A DNA stretch of 64,000 nucleotides. Source: Bdellovibrionales bacterium. Its GTDB lineage: Bacteria > Bdellovibrionota > UBA1018. The DNA lies in assembly GCA_018266355.1 (NCBI GenBank), contig JAFEAP010000015.1:1-64000 (forward strand), in the 5' to 3' direction. Under the pieces are notes generated by a model that was given only the letters and a program-made list of their open reading frames with translations, did no database searches and had not been told where the DNA came from. Made by a program: the position numbers and the translations under genes. Of the stretch, positions 19,572 to 28,850 are shown piece after piece. Numbering within the stretch: position 1 is the first letter of the stretch; each line of letters starts with the position of its first letter.

Positions 19572-21049
19572 GTTTCAAGATCGTCGCCACCAGCCACGCC
19601 GAGCGCTTCGAAGTCACCGGCATCGCCGGACCTTCGCTCCTCGAGCAGCTCCAAGCGGCCTCCGTACCGATCAAGTCCTCCTGCCAAGGAAAAGGGATCT
19701 GCCGACAGTGCCGCGTGAAGGTCACCCGCGGGATCGCTCCCGTCACCGCCTCCGATCGGAAAGCCTTCAAAGAGGGCCAACTCGCCGAGGGGTGGCGCCT
19801 CTCCTGCGGAATTCGACCGAAACTCGCGATCGACGTGAACTTTCCGCAGATCTACGTCTTCCAAAACGACGTCGCGTGGCTCCGCGACCCCGTCTCGGAT
19901 TTCGCGTGGGCCTGCGACTTCGGAACGACCGGAGTCGAAATATCGGCGGTCGACTCCGAAGGGGAATTCGCGCGCGTGAAGGGGTTGAATCGCCAAGTCG
20001 TCCGCGGCGCCGACATCATGACCCGGCTCGAGTTCGCGCAGAATAACGGCGTCGATCCGCTCCGGAAAATCGCCGACGATCAGATCTCGAAGATGCTCTC
20101 GCTCCTCCGCGAGACGATCACCGCGAAGAAACCGGGCGCGAAAGAGCGCGCGGAGATGACGGTCGCCGGGAACTCCGCGGTCACCTCTTTCCTCGCGAAT
20201 CTTCCAATCGAAACTTTGGCCGTTTCTCCTTACCAGCCCGCGACGCTCGCCCCTCAGATGACGAAACTCGCCGGACTCTCGACGAAGACCCTGCCTCTCC
20301 TGAACTCTTTCGTCGGCGGCGATCTCTTCGCGGGAGTCTTCCACCTCTGGACGGCGCGGAAAGATTTCGAGGAGCCCTGGATCCTGATGGACGTCGGAAC
20401 GAATTCCGAGATTCTCTTCTTCGACGGCGAGAAGCTCGTCGTCGCCTCGACGCCGGCCGGACCGGCTTTCGAGGGCTCGAACATTTCGATCGGGATGCGC
20501 GCCGAAGCGGGGGCGATCATCGATCCTAAAATCACGAATGGAAAATGGTCGTACGAAGTGATCGGAAACGACCTCCCGAAGGGCATTTGCGGTTCCGCCC
20601 TCGTCCAAGCGATCGACGAAGCGGTCGAGGCCGGGATCTCGAACGCCGACGGCGAGATCCTCAGGCCGGAACTTCTCCCTTTCGACGCGGAGACGTCGCT
20701 CAATCAAGACGACTTCCGGGAGTTCCAACTCGCGAAGTCCGCGATCCGCACGGGGCTCGATCTCGTCCGGAAGGAGTCGAAAATCGCCCCGAAACGCCTC
20801 TTTCTCGCCGGTGCGTTCGGCGAGCACTTGCCGCTTGCGGCGTCGTGTCGGCTCGGCCTCCTCCCCGATCTCGAAACCGTCGCGCTCGGGAATGCCTCCC
20901 TGAAAGGCGTCGTCGACTGGATGAGGGCCCCGGCCGAAGAGCGCGAGGAATTCTTAAATTGGATCGAGGACGCGAAACACCCGATCGAACTCGCCCTTTC
21001 GGATGACTTTCAAGCCCGGTTCATAGAAAATCTCACGCTAAGACCATGA
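19568..21049 (+). CDS. RACo-type reductive activator of corrinoid protein (2Fe-2S plus ASKHA ATPase)
   Basis: The 493-residue product has an N-terminal plant-type ferredoxin domain with Cys39, Cys45, Cys48 and Cys80 as ligands for a [2Fe-2S] cluster. A linker and an ASKHA-fold ATPase follow, with DFGTTG at 117-122 (phosphate loop 1) and DVGTNSEILFF and AGAFGEHLPL further on. This is the domain order of RACo/DUF4445 proteins, which reduce inactive cob(II)alamin on corrinoid proteins in an ATP-dependent way. It is coupled by ATGA to metH, whose product lacks the usual activation domain. RACo is therefore the likely reactivase of this MetH. Related proteins have been proposed for this role in other bacteria with short MetH. 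Confidence 0.88.
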   Translation: MSFKIVATSHAERFEVTGIAGPSLLEQLQAASVPIKSSCQGKGICRQCRVKVTRGIAPVTASDRKAFKEGQLAEGWRLSCGIRPKLAIDVNFPQIYVFQNDVAWLRDPVSDFAWACDFGTTGVEISAVDSEGEFARVKGLNRQVVRGADIMTRLEFAQNNGVDPLRKIADDQISKMLSLLRETITAKKPGAKERAEMTVAGNSAVTSFLANLPIETLAVSPYQPATLAPQMTKLAGLSTKTLPLLNSFVGGDLFAGVFHLWTARKDFEEPWILMDVGTNSEILFFDGEKLVVASTPAGPAFEGSNISIGMRAEAGAIIDPKITNGKWSYEVIGNDLPKGICGSALVQAIDEAVEAGISNADGEILRPELLPFDAETSLNQDDFREFQLAKSAIRTGLDLVRKESKIAPKRLFLAGAFGEHLPLAASCRLGLLPDLETVALGNASLKGVVDWMRAPAEEREEFLNWIEDAKHPIELALSDDFQARFIENLTLRP

Positions 21050-23550
21050 AATCCCGTTACGACCTTTTCCGGAAAACCCTGGCGAACGAACTCATGATCC
21101 TCGACGGATCGATGGGCGCCCTCCTCCAAAAACGCGGACTCCCGCCGGGCTACGCGCCCGACCTTTGGAACCTCGAAAACCCGGACACGATCCGCGGCGT
21201 CCACCGCGAGTACTTCGAAGCCGGCGCGAACATCGTCATCACGAATACCTTCGGCGCTTCGAAACTCCGCCTGAAGGAATACGACGCTTACGCGAAGCTG
21301 AAGGACATCAACCGCGCGGCCGTCGACATCGCCCGCTCCGTCGTCGGCGAAAAAGGTTTCGTCGCCGGCGACATCGGCCCCTGCGGCGACACGATCTTCC
21401 CCACCGGGAAGCTTCCGTTCGACGACGCCGTCGAAATTTTCCACGAACAAGCCTCGGCCCTCGTCTCCGCCGGCGCCGACGCGATCATCGTCGAGACGAT
21501 GTTCGACTCGCTCGACTATAAAGCCGCGCTTTCCGGCGTCCGAGCCGTTTCCCGCGATATCCCGCTCATCGCGCTCATGACGTTCAATACCGACGGAATT
21601 TCCGACACCGGCATCTCGCCCGAGTCCTGCGTCGCGATCGCCGAAGGTTTCCACGCCGACGTCGTCGGGGCGAATTGCTCCGTCGGCCCGGACGCGATGG
21701 TGCGCGTGATCGAGCGAATGAAACGTTTTTCGCAGCTCCCGCTCTGCGCCCAGCCGAACGCGGGCATGCCGAAACTCGTGAATAGCCAGACCGTCTTCCC
21801 GCTCGACGCGAACGCGATGGCGAGCTACGTCGAAAGCTTCTTCGCGGCCGGAGCGCGAATCCTCGGCGGCTGCTGCGGAACGACGCCCGATTACATCCGT
21901 CTCCTCCGTCAGGTCCGGGACGCGAAGCACGGCGAACTCTTTCCGAAGACGAAGGTCGAGCCGCGGAACCGGGTTTTCCTTTCCTCGAAGATCAAGACGG
22001 TCGCGATCGGTCGGGAAGAGCCGTTCGTCATGATTGGCGAAAAGATCAATCCGACCGGCCGTAAAAAAGTCGCGGAGAACATCCGCGCCGGGAATATCGA
22101 AGCGCTCATGGCCGATGCTTCGGCCCAAGTCATGGCCGGCGCTCACCTCCTCGACGTGAACGTCGGCGTTCCGCTGATCGACGAACCGGCGATGATGGCG
22201 AACGTGATCACGACGCTCCAAAACTCGATCGAAGAGCCGCTCGTGATCGATTCGAGTTTTTCGGAAGCGCTCCGCACCGGCGGCCAAGTCTATTACGGCC
22301 GTCCGCTCTTGAACTCCCTGAACGCCGAGGCCGAAAAGCTCGACGAAGTGATTCCGATCGCGAAGCGCGTCGGCGGCGCGGTCCTCGCGCTCACGACGGA
22401 GACCGAAGTTCCGGTGAAGGCGGAAGACCGGCTGAAATACGCGAAGATCATCCTCGATCGGCTCCTTGCCGAGGGCTTCACTCGGAACGACGTCGTGTTC
22501 GACGTCCTCTCGCTCACGGCCTCCGCGATGCGGGAAGGCGCGATCGAGACGTTCCGGGCCGTCGAACTCATTTCGAAGGAACTCGGATGCGCGACGACCT
22601 TCGGGCTCTCGAATTCTTCGTTCGGACTCCCGAACCGCCGCTTCGTCCACCAGTCGTTCTTGATCAACGCCATCGGGCGGGGGTTGAACTCCGCGATCAT
22701 GAACGTGATGGAGAAGGATATCACCGTCCGGATCGCCGCCTCGGAACTCTTCGCGCCTCGGAAGGCCGCGGTCGAGGACTACCTCGCGCGGTTCTCCGCT
22801 CCGATACCCGAGGGCGCCGAGACGGCGGCGGCGAGCGCTCCCGTCGCCGGCGACGAAGAAGATCCGACGAAGAAGATGAAGCTCGACGACCTCGAGCGCG
22901 AGATTTTCTTCGATATCCTCGAAGGCAAGAAAGACAAGATCGTCGAGGACGCGAATAAGTTCATCGGCACGCGCTCCGCCGACTCCTTCGCTCTTTTCTT
23001 GAACGTCATGACGCCCGCGATCCGACACCTCGGCGACCTCTTCGGGAAGCGAAAGCGGTTCATCCCTCACCTCGTCGCGGCGGCCGAAGCGATGAAAGCC
23101 GGGGTCGGCGTCCTTCAGCCCTATCTCGCGAAAGCGAACGAATCGAGCGGCGGCGACAAATCCGCGGGCACGATCGTCTTCGCGACCGTGAAGGGCGATA
23201 TCCACGACATCGGAAAGAACATCTGCATCCTGATGCTTAAGAACTTCGGATTCGAGGTGATTGATCTCGGGCGGAACGTCACGATGGAGGAAATCTTCAC
23301 CGCCGCGAAAAAGCATAAGGCCCAGATCATCGCGCTTTCGGCGCTCATGACGACGACGATGATCCAGATGAAACTTCTCATCGAGGAGAATAAGCGGGCC
23401 GGTCACGGCTATCGCGTGCTCGTCGGAGGAGCGCCGGTGAACGCCGAGTTCGCCGCCGAAATCGGGGCGGACGGACACTCGGAAGACGTCGGCGGCATCG
23501 TCGGCGAAACCGAGAAGGTGCTTGCCGTGATGGGATACCGGGCGGTCTAG
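21046..23550 (+). CDS. metH: cobalamin-dependent methionine synthase without activation domain
   Basis: The 834-residue product has three MetH modules in order. The first is a homocysteine-binding barrel with zinc cysteines in GANCSVGP (about residue 209) and GGCCGTTPDY (about 274). A pterin-binding barrel begins at GEKINPTGRKK (about 331). The B12 cap and Rossmann domains follow, with the DxHxxG cobalt-ligand motif in GDIHDIGKNI near 716. It ends after the B12 domain, whereas E. coli MetH is about 1227 residues because it adds an AdoMet-dependent activation domain. The RACo gene immediately upstream, overlapping by ATGA, should supply that function. Its TAG shares the sequence CTAG with the stop of the convergent lipoprotein gene. 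Confidence 0.93.
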   Translation: MKSRYDLFRKTLANELMILDGSMGALLQKRGLPPGYAPDLWNLENPDTIRGVHREYFEAGANIVITNTFGASKLRLKEYDAYAKLKDINRAAVDIARSVVGEKGFVAGDIGPCGDTIFPTGKLPFDDAVEIFHEQASALVSAGADAIIVETMFDSLDYKAALSGVRAVSRDIPLIALMTFNTDGISDTGISPESCVAIAEGFHADVVGANCSVGPDAMVRVIERMKRFSQLPLCAQPNAGMPKLVNSQTVFPLDANAMASYVESFFAAGARILGGCCGTTPDYIRLLRQVRDAKHGELFPKTKVEPRNRVFLSSKIKTVAIGREEPFVMIGEKINPTGRKKVAENIRAGNIEALMADASAQVMAGAHLLDVNVGVPLIDEPAMMANVITTLQNSIEEPLVIDSSFSEALRTGGQVYYGRPLLNSLNAEAEKLDEVIPIAKRVGGAVLALTTETEVPVKAEDRLKYAKIILDRLLAEGFTRNDVVFDVLSLTASAMREGAIETFRAVELISKELGCATTFGLSNSSFGLPNRRFVHQSFLINAIGRGLNSAIMNVMEKDITVRIAASELFAPRKAAVEDYLARFSAPIPEGAETAAASAPVAGDEEDPTKKMKLDDLEREIFFDILEGKKDKIVEDANKFIGTRSADSFALFLNVMTPAIRHLGDLFGKRKRFIPHLVAAAEAMKAGVGVLQPYLAKANESSGGDKSAGTIVFATVKGDIHDIGKNICILMLKNFGFEVIDLGRNVTMEEIFTAAKKHKAQIIALSALMTTTMIQMKLLIEENKRAGHGYRVLVGGAPVNAEFAAEIGADGHSEDVGGIVGETEKVLAVMGYRAV

Positions 23551-24254
23551 TAAGACCCCTGATAGGCGTCCCGATTCGGTCCGACGACCGCCGAGAGGAT
23601 CCGGCACCGCGTAGGTTCGAGCGACGGGTTACAATTTTGTTCCGAAACGAGGATCGAAGCGATGCTCACCGCGTACGTCGGATCGGGATATTTTTTGTCC
23701 GAAGCGTAAGCGTTCGAGTGGGTCGCGTCGTTCGGGAGCGCCGTTTCGTTCGCGTGGCAGCTCTTGCACGTCGTGCCTGCGCCGTACAACACGGAGGCAT
23801 ACGGAAAGGAGTTCGAGATCGCGGTCAGGACCGGGAATTTAATTTCGGCTTTCGTCGACTGGGCGTACGGGGCAGATTCGCTCATTTCGAGCCGGTCGGC
23901 GCCGACCCCATCCGGAACGACGGAAAGGATGAGTCCGAGATTGATGATGAACATCCGCGGGCTTCTCGCACCGGCCGCCGGTTGGCCGTTCAGCTGGTTC
24001 GAAGTCGCGGTGATTTTAAGCGGTTTTTCGAGCGCATCGAGGAAGCAACCGAGACTCGTCGGTTTCGGTAGCGCGTTCACGAGGGCGACGACTTCTTCGA
24101 TAGTCCCCGGCCGACCGGAAATCCCGTCGGGAGTCGTGCAGTGCATATCGATTTGGGCGGTCGACAAACTCGACTTCTCGACGACGCCGTTTCCGAGACA
24201 CCCCGAAAGTAGGGAAAGCGCGAGAACCACCCCGATCGAAACTCGAAACCCCAT
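23547..24254 (-). CDS. lipoprotein with a CxxCH haem c motif
   Basis: The 235-residue product starts with a lipoprotein signal ending in LSLLSGC. It carries a single TCKSCHANE site, the covalent haem-attachment CxxCH of c-type cytochromes, in its C-terminal third. It may be a monohaem envelope cytochrome, but no methionine ligand could be assigned. ATG 24254 was chosen because it gives a normal signal peptide; an upstream in-frame ATG at 24299 adds 15 residues before it. It faces metH and the two stop codons overlap inside CTAG. Confidence 0.68.
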   Translation of the reverse strand: MGFRVSIGVVLALSLLSGCLGNGVVEKSSLSTAQIDMHCTTPDGISGRPGTIEEVVALVNALPKPTSLGCFLDALEKPLKITATSNQLNGQPAAGARSPRMFIINLGLILSVVPDGVGADRLEMSESAPYAQSTKAEIKFPVLTAISNSFPYASVLYGAGTTCKSCHANETALPNDATHSNAYASDKKYPDPTYAVSIASILVSEQNCNPSLEPTRCRILSAVVGPNRDAYQGSY

Positions 24255-24472
24255 CCCTCTATTATATGCTCCTTCGGATAGGATTTTCAAATGTGTCATC
24301 TTCGACCCTGACGGGCTCGCGCTTCTCCGAAAGAATGCCTCCGCGCTCGCTTCCGAACCTTTCGGTACCGACTCGAAAGCCGGCGGACTACCAACCGATG
24401 ACCCGCTTTTAATGCGCTAAGCCAGCGCCCAGCTCATTTCGTCGCCGTGAAAAATGCGGTACGGTTTGGACG

Positions 24473-25858
24473 ATGTCTTCCTTCATTCCGTTCATACTTT
24501 GTGGCGGCAGCGGAACGCGCCTCTGGCCGACTTCGCGGGCGTCGATGCCGAAGCAATACTGCGATCTTTTCGGCGTGAATCTTTTCGAAACGACGATGCT
24601 TCGTTTCGCGAAGGCGCCGAAAGTCGGCGTCGTCTCGACGGCGGCCCAGCTCCCGCTGATCGAACGCTCGACGCCGGAGACGATGAAGGGAACTCCGAAA
24701 ATCCGAATCCTCGAACCCGCGGGTCGGAATACCGCGCCGGCGATCGCGCTCGCGGTACGTGCGCTCGACGTCGCCGGAGAGTCAGCCGCCGTGATGGGGA
24801 TCTTTCCCGCCGATCACTACATCGCCGACGAGAAGGCATTCCTCGATTCCGTGGAAAAGGCGACGAAGATCGCCGAGGGCGGCGCGATCGTCACCCTCGG
24901 AATCAAGCCGACTTTTCCGGCGACCGGATACGGCTACATCGAAACGCGGACCGGTCCGTCCGACGCGAATTCGCGCATCGCCACCCGCTTCCACGAGAAG
25001 CCGGACGCCGCGCGGGCGGCCTCTTATCTCGAGAGCGGAAGTTTTTTCTGGAACGCGGGAATTTTCTTCGCCCGGGTCGACACGCTGAAAAAAGCTTTCC
25101 AAACCCACGCGAAAGAACTTTGGGCCGCGGTCGAGAAGATCGAGGACCCCCTCTCGCCCACGAAGGAAGAGTATTCGGCGATTCCGTCGATCAGCTTCGA
25201 CGTCGCGATCATGGAGAAGCTCCCCGAGCACGTGTGCGTACCGACGGACTGCGGGTGGAGCGACGTCGGATCTTGGGACTCGCTCGTCTCCACGCTCGGC
25301 GGGAAAGCTTCGGAATCCGAAAACGTCGTGAAAATCGGGTCCGCGGGTTCCCACGTCCTCCCGCATCGAGACCGAAAAGTCGTCGTGATCGATTCTCCCG
25401 ATACGAACGTAATCGACACGGCCGACGGCCTCCTCGTTTTCAAGACCGGCTCGTCCGAAAAAGTGAAGACGGCGTACGAAGAACTCGTGAAGCGGAAAAT
25501 GCCGGAAGCGACCGCACATCCGTTCGAATACCGCCCGTGGGGCGATTTCGAAATTCTCCGCGATACGGACGCGTTCAAGTCGAAGGTCATCCACGTGCTT
25601 CCGGGGCAGCGTCTGAGCTACCAGAGCCACGCGAAACGCGCCGAGCACTGGATCATCATCCGCGGCCAAGCCGAAGTCACGCTGAACGACCAAGTCCTAC
25701 GCCCGAAGCCGGGCGAGCATATCTTTATCCCCCAAGGCGCGAAGCACCGGATGTCCAATCCGGGTACCGAGCCGGTCGAGTTCGTCGAGGTCCAAGTCGG
25801 CACGTATTTCGGGGAAGACGATATCGTTCGGTATCAGGACGATTATAAGCGGAGTTGA
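24473..25858 (+). CDS. manC: mannose-1-phosphate guanylyltransferase / mannose-6-phosphate isomerase
   Basis: The 461-residue product is a bifunctional type II enzyme (ManC/XanB/AlgA). The N-terminal nucleotidyltransferase has GGSGTRLWPTSR near residue 9 and FPADHYI in the sugar-phosphate site. The C-terminal cupin (from about 345) has RPWGDFEI, LPGQRLSYQSH and the AEHWIIIRG strand of phosphomannose isomerases. It supplies GDP-mannose for surface polysaccharides, consistent with the large glycan locus upstream. Gene length is typical. Confidence 0.92.
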   Translation: MSSFIPFILCGGSGTRLWPTSRASMPKQYCDLFGVNLFETTMLRFAKAPKVGVVSTAAQLPLIERSTPETMKGTPKIRILEPAGRNTAPAIALAVRALDVAGESAAVMGIFPADHYIADEKAFLDSVEKATKIAEGGAIVTLGIKPTFPATGYGYIETRTGPSDANSRIATRFHEKPDAARAASYLESGSFFWNAGIFFARVDTLKKAFQTHAKELWAAVEKIEDPLSPTKEEYSAIPSISFDVAIMEKLPEHVCVPTDCGWSDVGSWDSLVSTLGGKASESENVVKIGSAGSHVLPHRDRKVVVIDSPDTNVIDTADGLLVFKTGSSEKVKTAYEELVKRKMPEATAHPFEYRPWGDFEILRDTDAFKSKVIHVLPGQRLSYQSHAKRAEHWIIIRGQAEVTLNDQVLRPKPGEHIFIPQGAKHRMSNPGTEPVEFVEVQVGTYFGEDDIVRYQDDYKRS

Positions 25859-26160
25859 AGCAAAGCTTCGCTCAACTCCCGAATGGAGAGCACTCGAACT
25901 CCTTTTCGGTCCGGCGGACGGTCCGCGGTTTTTCCGAGCACGACGACCCACTTTTCACGCAAACCGGGGAAGTCCCGCTCGAGTCCTTTCGGCTAGTTCA
26001 CCGCCGGATCTCCCTGGATGGCGAGTTTGCATTCGATCGCGATCCCGATGCGCCCGGATTTCGCTTCGACGGAGAGCAGGAAATCTAATCTCGTAAAGCG
26101 CTCAATTATATTTCCGCCGTCTCCGAAAATAGATTGCCGCCATATCTTTCCCGAGCGGCT
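25843..26160 (-). pseudogene. decayed PD-(D/E)XK nuclease-like gene remnant
   Basis: On the minus strand one frame encodes GKIWRQSIFGDGG, then ERFTRLDFLLSVEA, then GRIGIAIECKLAIQ. An in-frame TAG at 25993-25995 follows, and the frame continues with GLREKWVVVLGKT and LSIRELSEALLQL to a TAA at 25843-25845. The Asp in LDFLL with Glu and Lys in IECK fits the D...ExK core of PD-(D/E)XK nucleases. There is no start codon or upstream half, and the remaining frame is interrupted, so this is a truncated pseudogene. It fills the 300-bp space between manC and the AT-richer island and overlaps the manC 3' end by 16 bases. The call is a reading of motifs only. Confidence 0.5.
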
Positions 26161-26165
26161 CGACT

Positions 26166-26987
26166 TTACTTAACTCCGAACGCGTGAAACCAAACTTGGT
26201 AGAAGTAGATTCCGACTTTCAAGTTCATCTCTTTGATTTCGTTTAGAACCTGATGCGATCGTTCATTCTCGGGTGCATCCATGTTCGTGAAAAATGTGGG
26301 CGCGTAATTTTGCAACCAATCCGCTACCAACTCTCTGCCTCCAGTAACGGGCTCTAAACTCGAACAGACATTTCGAAATCCCGCCGCAGACAGATGTGCG
26401 GCCAGTTTCGTGCCCGAATTCGGATCCCCGCCATTTTTCTTTTGAACAGCCTTAACTTTCTTGTAAACGTCATCCCAATTTTCCGGGGCCGGGTAAATCT
26501 TCATCCAATCGCGATCCGTATCCTCTAAATATAAAACCCCACCAGGCTTTAGCAGTTCGCGAATTTTTTTCAGCGTTTCCACCGGAGAGGGCATGTGCTG
26601 AATAACGAGTCGAGCGTAAACGAAATCAAACGACTCGGGTGAAAGAGTGGTCATATGTATGTCCTCTTTCACAAAGGACACATTATCGACCGTAGCCTTT
26701 TTTGCCGCATCTCTAGCATGACACAAAAGTTCGTCACTTGTATCGATGCCGACAAACGTAGACTTCGAAAATTTTTTTGCGAGCTCGACAATTCGCCGAC
26801 CGGTTCCTGAACCAACCTCCAGCAGCAGCATTTCGTCCCTGAAGCCGGCCGCTCCAATATTTTCCAAAAATTTATCGATTCTTGCCGAAGCTCGATTATC
26901 CAATCTTCTTAGCTCTTCATCGCGATCGCCCTTTCGAAACAAATCAAAATCATAGGAGTTCGCAGGGGTCGCTGAATCAGTTTTCAC
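26166..26987 (-). CDS. class I SAM-dependent methyltransferase
   Basis: The 273-residue product has LLLEVGSGTGRRIVEL (SAM motif I), VGIDTSDELL (motif II) and FDFVYARLVIQHMP (motif IV), a generic Methyltransf_25/31 domain. The substrate is unknown. The start is GTG at 26987 with a strong AGGAGG seven bases upstream, overlapping the end of the EamA-like transporter gene by 11 bases, so the two form an operon. Its AT-rich codon use differs sharply from the genes before 26100, marking the left part of the foreign-looking island. Confidence 0.82.
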   Translation of the reverse strand: MKTDSATPANSYDFDLFRKGDRDEELRRLDNRASARIDKFLENIGAAGFRDEMLLLEVGSGTGRRIVELAKKFSKSTFVGIDTSDELLCHARDAAKKATVDNVSFVKEDIHMTTLSPESFDFVYARLVIQHMPSPVETLKKIRELLKPGGVLYLEDTDRDWMKIYPAPENWDDVYKKVKAVQKKNGGDPNSGTKLAAHLSAAGFRNVCSSLEPVTGGRELVADWLQNYAPTFFTNMDAPENERSHQVLNEIKEMNLKVGIYFYQVWFHAFGVK

Positions 26988-27852
26988 AAACCGTCCTCCT
27001 TCTATCTTCCATTGCGATTAGTGCCGCGCCGACGGCCATGCAAATGTAGCACAAAATATTGGTCACCCCTTGAAAGGCATTGATTGTCTGAGTTTGTAGA
27101 AGACTGGCCCACGCGATCGAACTGAAGCTTAAGACGGATGCAAGTACACCACTCAGCTTCTTGAACCCGATTGTCATTAAAGCTTGAGCAAAAAAGAGGA
27201 GCACCCCTGACATCGCGATTAGATGAATGCGTAAGCCCGAAACTCGCCAAGGCGAAAGGGAGACACCGAGTACGCCGAGAAATACTAATCCAGTCCCCAA
27301 ATAGAATCCGATTACGTGCCATTCTATCGATCCTGCAACAACGGAAAGCTTTCGAAAGGAAAGGCCCGAGAAAAGTGCGCCCACAACTCCTACTGAAATT
27401 CCAAAAAAACCCGCTGAGTCCGATGCGGTTACACACATCACTAAAGTTCCTAGTCCAATCAGGCAAAACCCTAGAAGGAATTTGAAGCTTTTCGCTTTTC
27501 GAAAATTGAATGTCTCAACCAATGCAAAGAAAAACGGTCCCGAATTAGCGATCGCAAATGCGAAGGGAAGAGGCGAGAGACTATAGTTTATAGTCAAACA
27601 CCCAATTCCAACGGCGGCAAAGATCGTCCGGACGATTAGGTTTTTACGATCTAATTTTGACAGTTTTGCGGCAGGTCGGAAAAAACCGAACGCCAGAAAA
27701 ATGGCACTGCAAATAATTCCGTGAACAAAAATGACAAGGAAGGAGGAGGCGAATCCCTTGCCTGCTCTTGTCAATGCTCCTGATGCCGCAAAAATGAGCC
27801 CTGAAAGAGCGCTAGCTAAGAGATAGAATCTGTCGGATTTTACGGCGCCCAC
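26977..27852 (-). CDS. EamA/DMT-family membrane transporter
   Basis: The product has about ten hydrophobic segments in two similar halves, beginning FYLLASALSGLIFAASGALTR and ending CYICMAVGAALIAM, the layout of drug/metabolite (EamA) transporters of about 290 residues. It would sit in the inner membrane; the cargo is unknown. GTG 27852 was chosen because it leaves a normal-length DMT protein. The longer open frame to 28107 would overlap the divergent gene at 27936 and adds a non-hydrophobic N-terminus. The codon use is AT-rich. Confidence 0.72.
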   Translation of the reverse strand: MGAVKSDRFYLLASALSGLIFAASGALTRAGKGFASSFLVIFVHGIICSAIFLAFGFFRPAAKLSKLDRKNLIVRTIFAAVGIGCLTINYSLSPLPFAFAIANSGPFFFALVETFNFRKAKSFKFLLGFCLIGLGTLVMCVTASDSAGFFGISVGVVGALFSGLSFRKLSVVAGSIEWHVIGFYLGTGLVFLGVLGVSLSPWRVSGLRIHLIAMSGVLLFFAQALMTIGFKKLSGVLASVLSFSSIAWASLLQTQTINAFQGVTNILCYICMAVGAALIAMEDRRRTVCEN

Positions 27853-27935
27853 TTTGTTAATTATGGCGCAACTTCTCGAAAATGTTCTCAAAAATGTAGA
27901 CTGTCGCCCGATAAGTCCACTGAGGGAATACCACA

Positions 27936-28850
27936 ATGAGCCACGCGCCTCGCAACTGGGAAGATCTGGAAATCCTAATCTATGGGCGAAAGCCGATGCA
28001 GGCGGCCCAAATTCAAGAAGCCATTTCAGAAAAGGTTCCAGATCTCGAGACACGTTTAGAATCATTCGAAAACTACGAGGATGCGCTCGATCACTGCAAA
28101 TCTTCAATGAGATGCGGATTTATCATTGTCGTCGAGGACTCTCAGCAACCGTCGACACAACAAATTTTTCAAAATCTCAGTAAGCCCTATTCCGCCACCG
28201 GATGGCCAAGTTTCGGTGTTTTCGTGCGTAATGGCGTTGAATCCATCTCTACATACAAATGGATGGCCGGAAATTCGGGCGTTATCGACTACGTACACGC
28301 GGAAGAATTCGAATCTTCCAAGATAAGCGACCTCTTCTATTCCTGGTGGCTGAAGGTTTCCTCAAAAACGGAAGACCTCATTTGTCATCCTTCTCTCAAA
28401 GAAAGTCTTATAGCGGTTGCCTCCAAATCGAACGCGGACCCGCAACTACTTTTTTTCGATCAGGCTTCGTCGATACTCCTCCCGAAATTGAATATTTCGT
28501 GGAAGGAAGCCATCGCCATTAGACTCGCGCCTTTAGTTTTCGAGGTTATGGAAAGCAGCCCGGAAATTCTATCGCCTCACCCTGCGATCGTTAAAATTAC
28601 TAGAGAAATTACCGGGTGCTTTCATGAGAATTTCGACATTCGAGGGGTTGGAAACAAGGATATAGCCATTGCCGTCAGAACGGCTTGCTTAATTCGTTAC
28701 CTTTCTTTGGCGAATGCTTCAGGAAATCTCGAATCATCCCTCGCTTCTCTCCTTGATAATTTGTCTCCACGGAGCCCTGCAATAATCCGTCAGCTTAGCA
28801 GCGTTTCTGATCGTCTACTGAATATCTCGGAAAGAGCTAAGGCGGCATGA
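27936..28850 (+). CDS. unknown protein, possibly a degenerate receiver domain plus helical domain
   Basis: The 304-residue product was not recognised. The first 130 residues (LEILIYGRKPMQAAQIQEAI, FIIVVEDSQ, SFGVFVRNG) alternate strands and helices as a CheY-like receiver would, but the acidic pocket and phosphorylatable Asp are not evident. The remaining 170 residues look helical, without motifs. It is the first gene of a coupled trio with the PilZ-like protein (ATGA overlap) and the cyclase, so a signalling role is inferred. An 83-bp divergent spacer separates it from the transporter gene. Confidence 0.5.
   Translation: MSHAPRNWEDLEILIYGRKPMQAAQIQEAISEKVPDLETRLESFENYEDALDHCKSSMRCGFIIVVEDSQQPSTQQIFQNLSKPYSATGWPSFGVFVRNGVESISTYKWMAGNSGVIDYVHAEEFESSKISDLFYSWWLKVSSKTEDLICHPSLKESLIAVASKSNADPQLLFFDQASSILLPKLNISWKEAIAIRLAPLVFEVMESSPEILSPHPAIVKITREITGCFHENFDIRGVGNKDIAIAVRTACLIRYLSLANASGNLESSLASLLDNLSPRSPAIIRQLSSVSDRLLNISERAKAA

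Noticed and set aside
21010..23607. Very long open frame antisense to metH
   Set aside because: GC-rich codon bias on one strand produces long mirror frames. The antisense protein has no recognisable motifs, while MetH is certain; the same applies to the long antisense frame under ileS (34712-37291).
25855..26088. Plus-strand 77-residue frame after manC
   Set aside because: It has no motif or ribosome-binding site, and the opposite strand carries a better explanation as a nuclease remnant.
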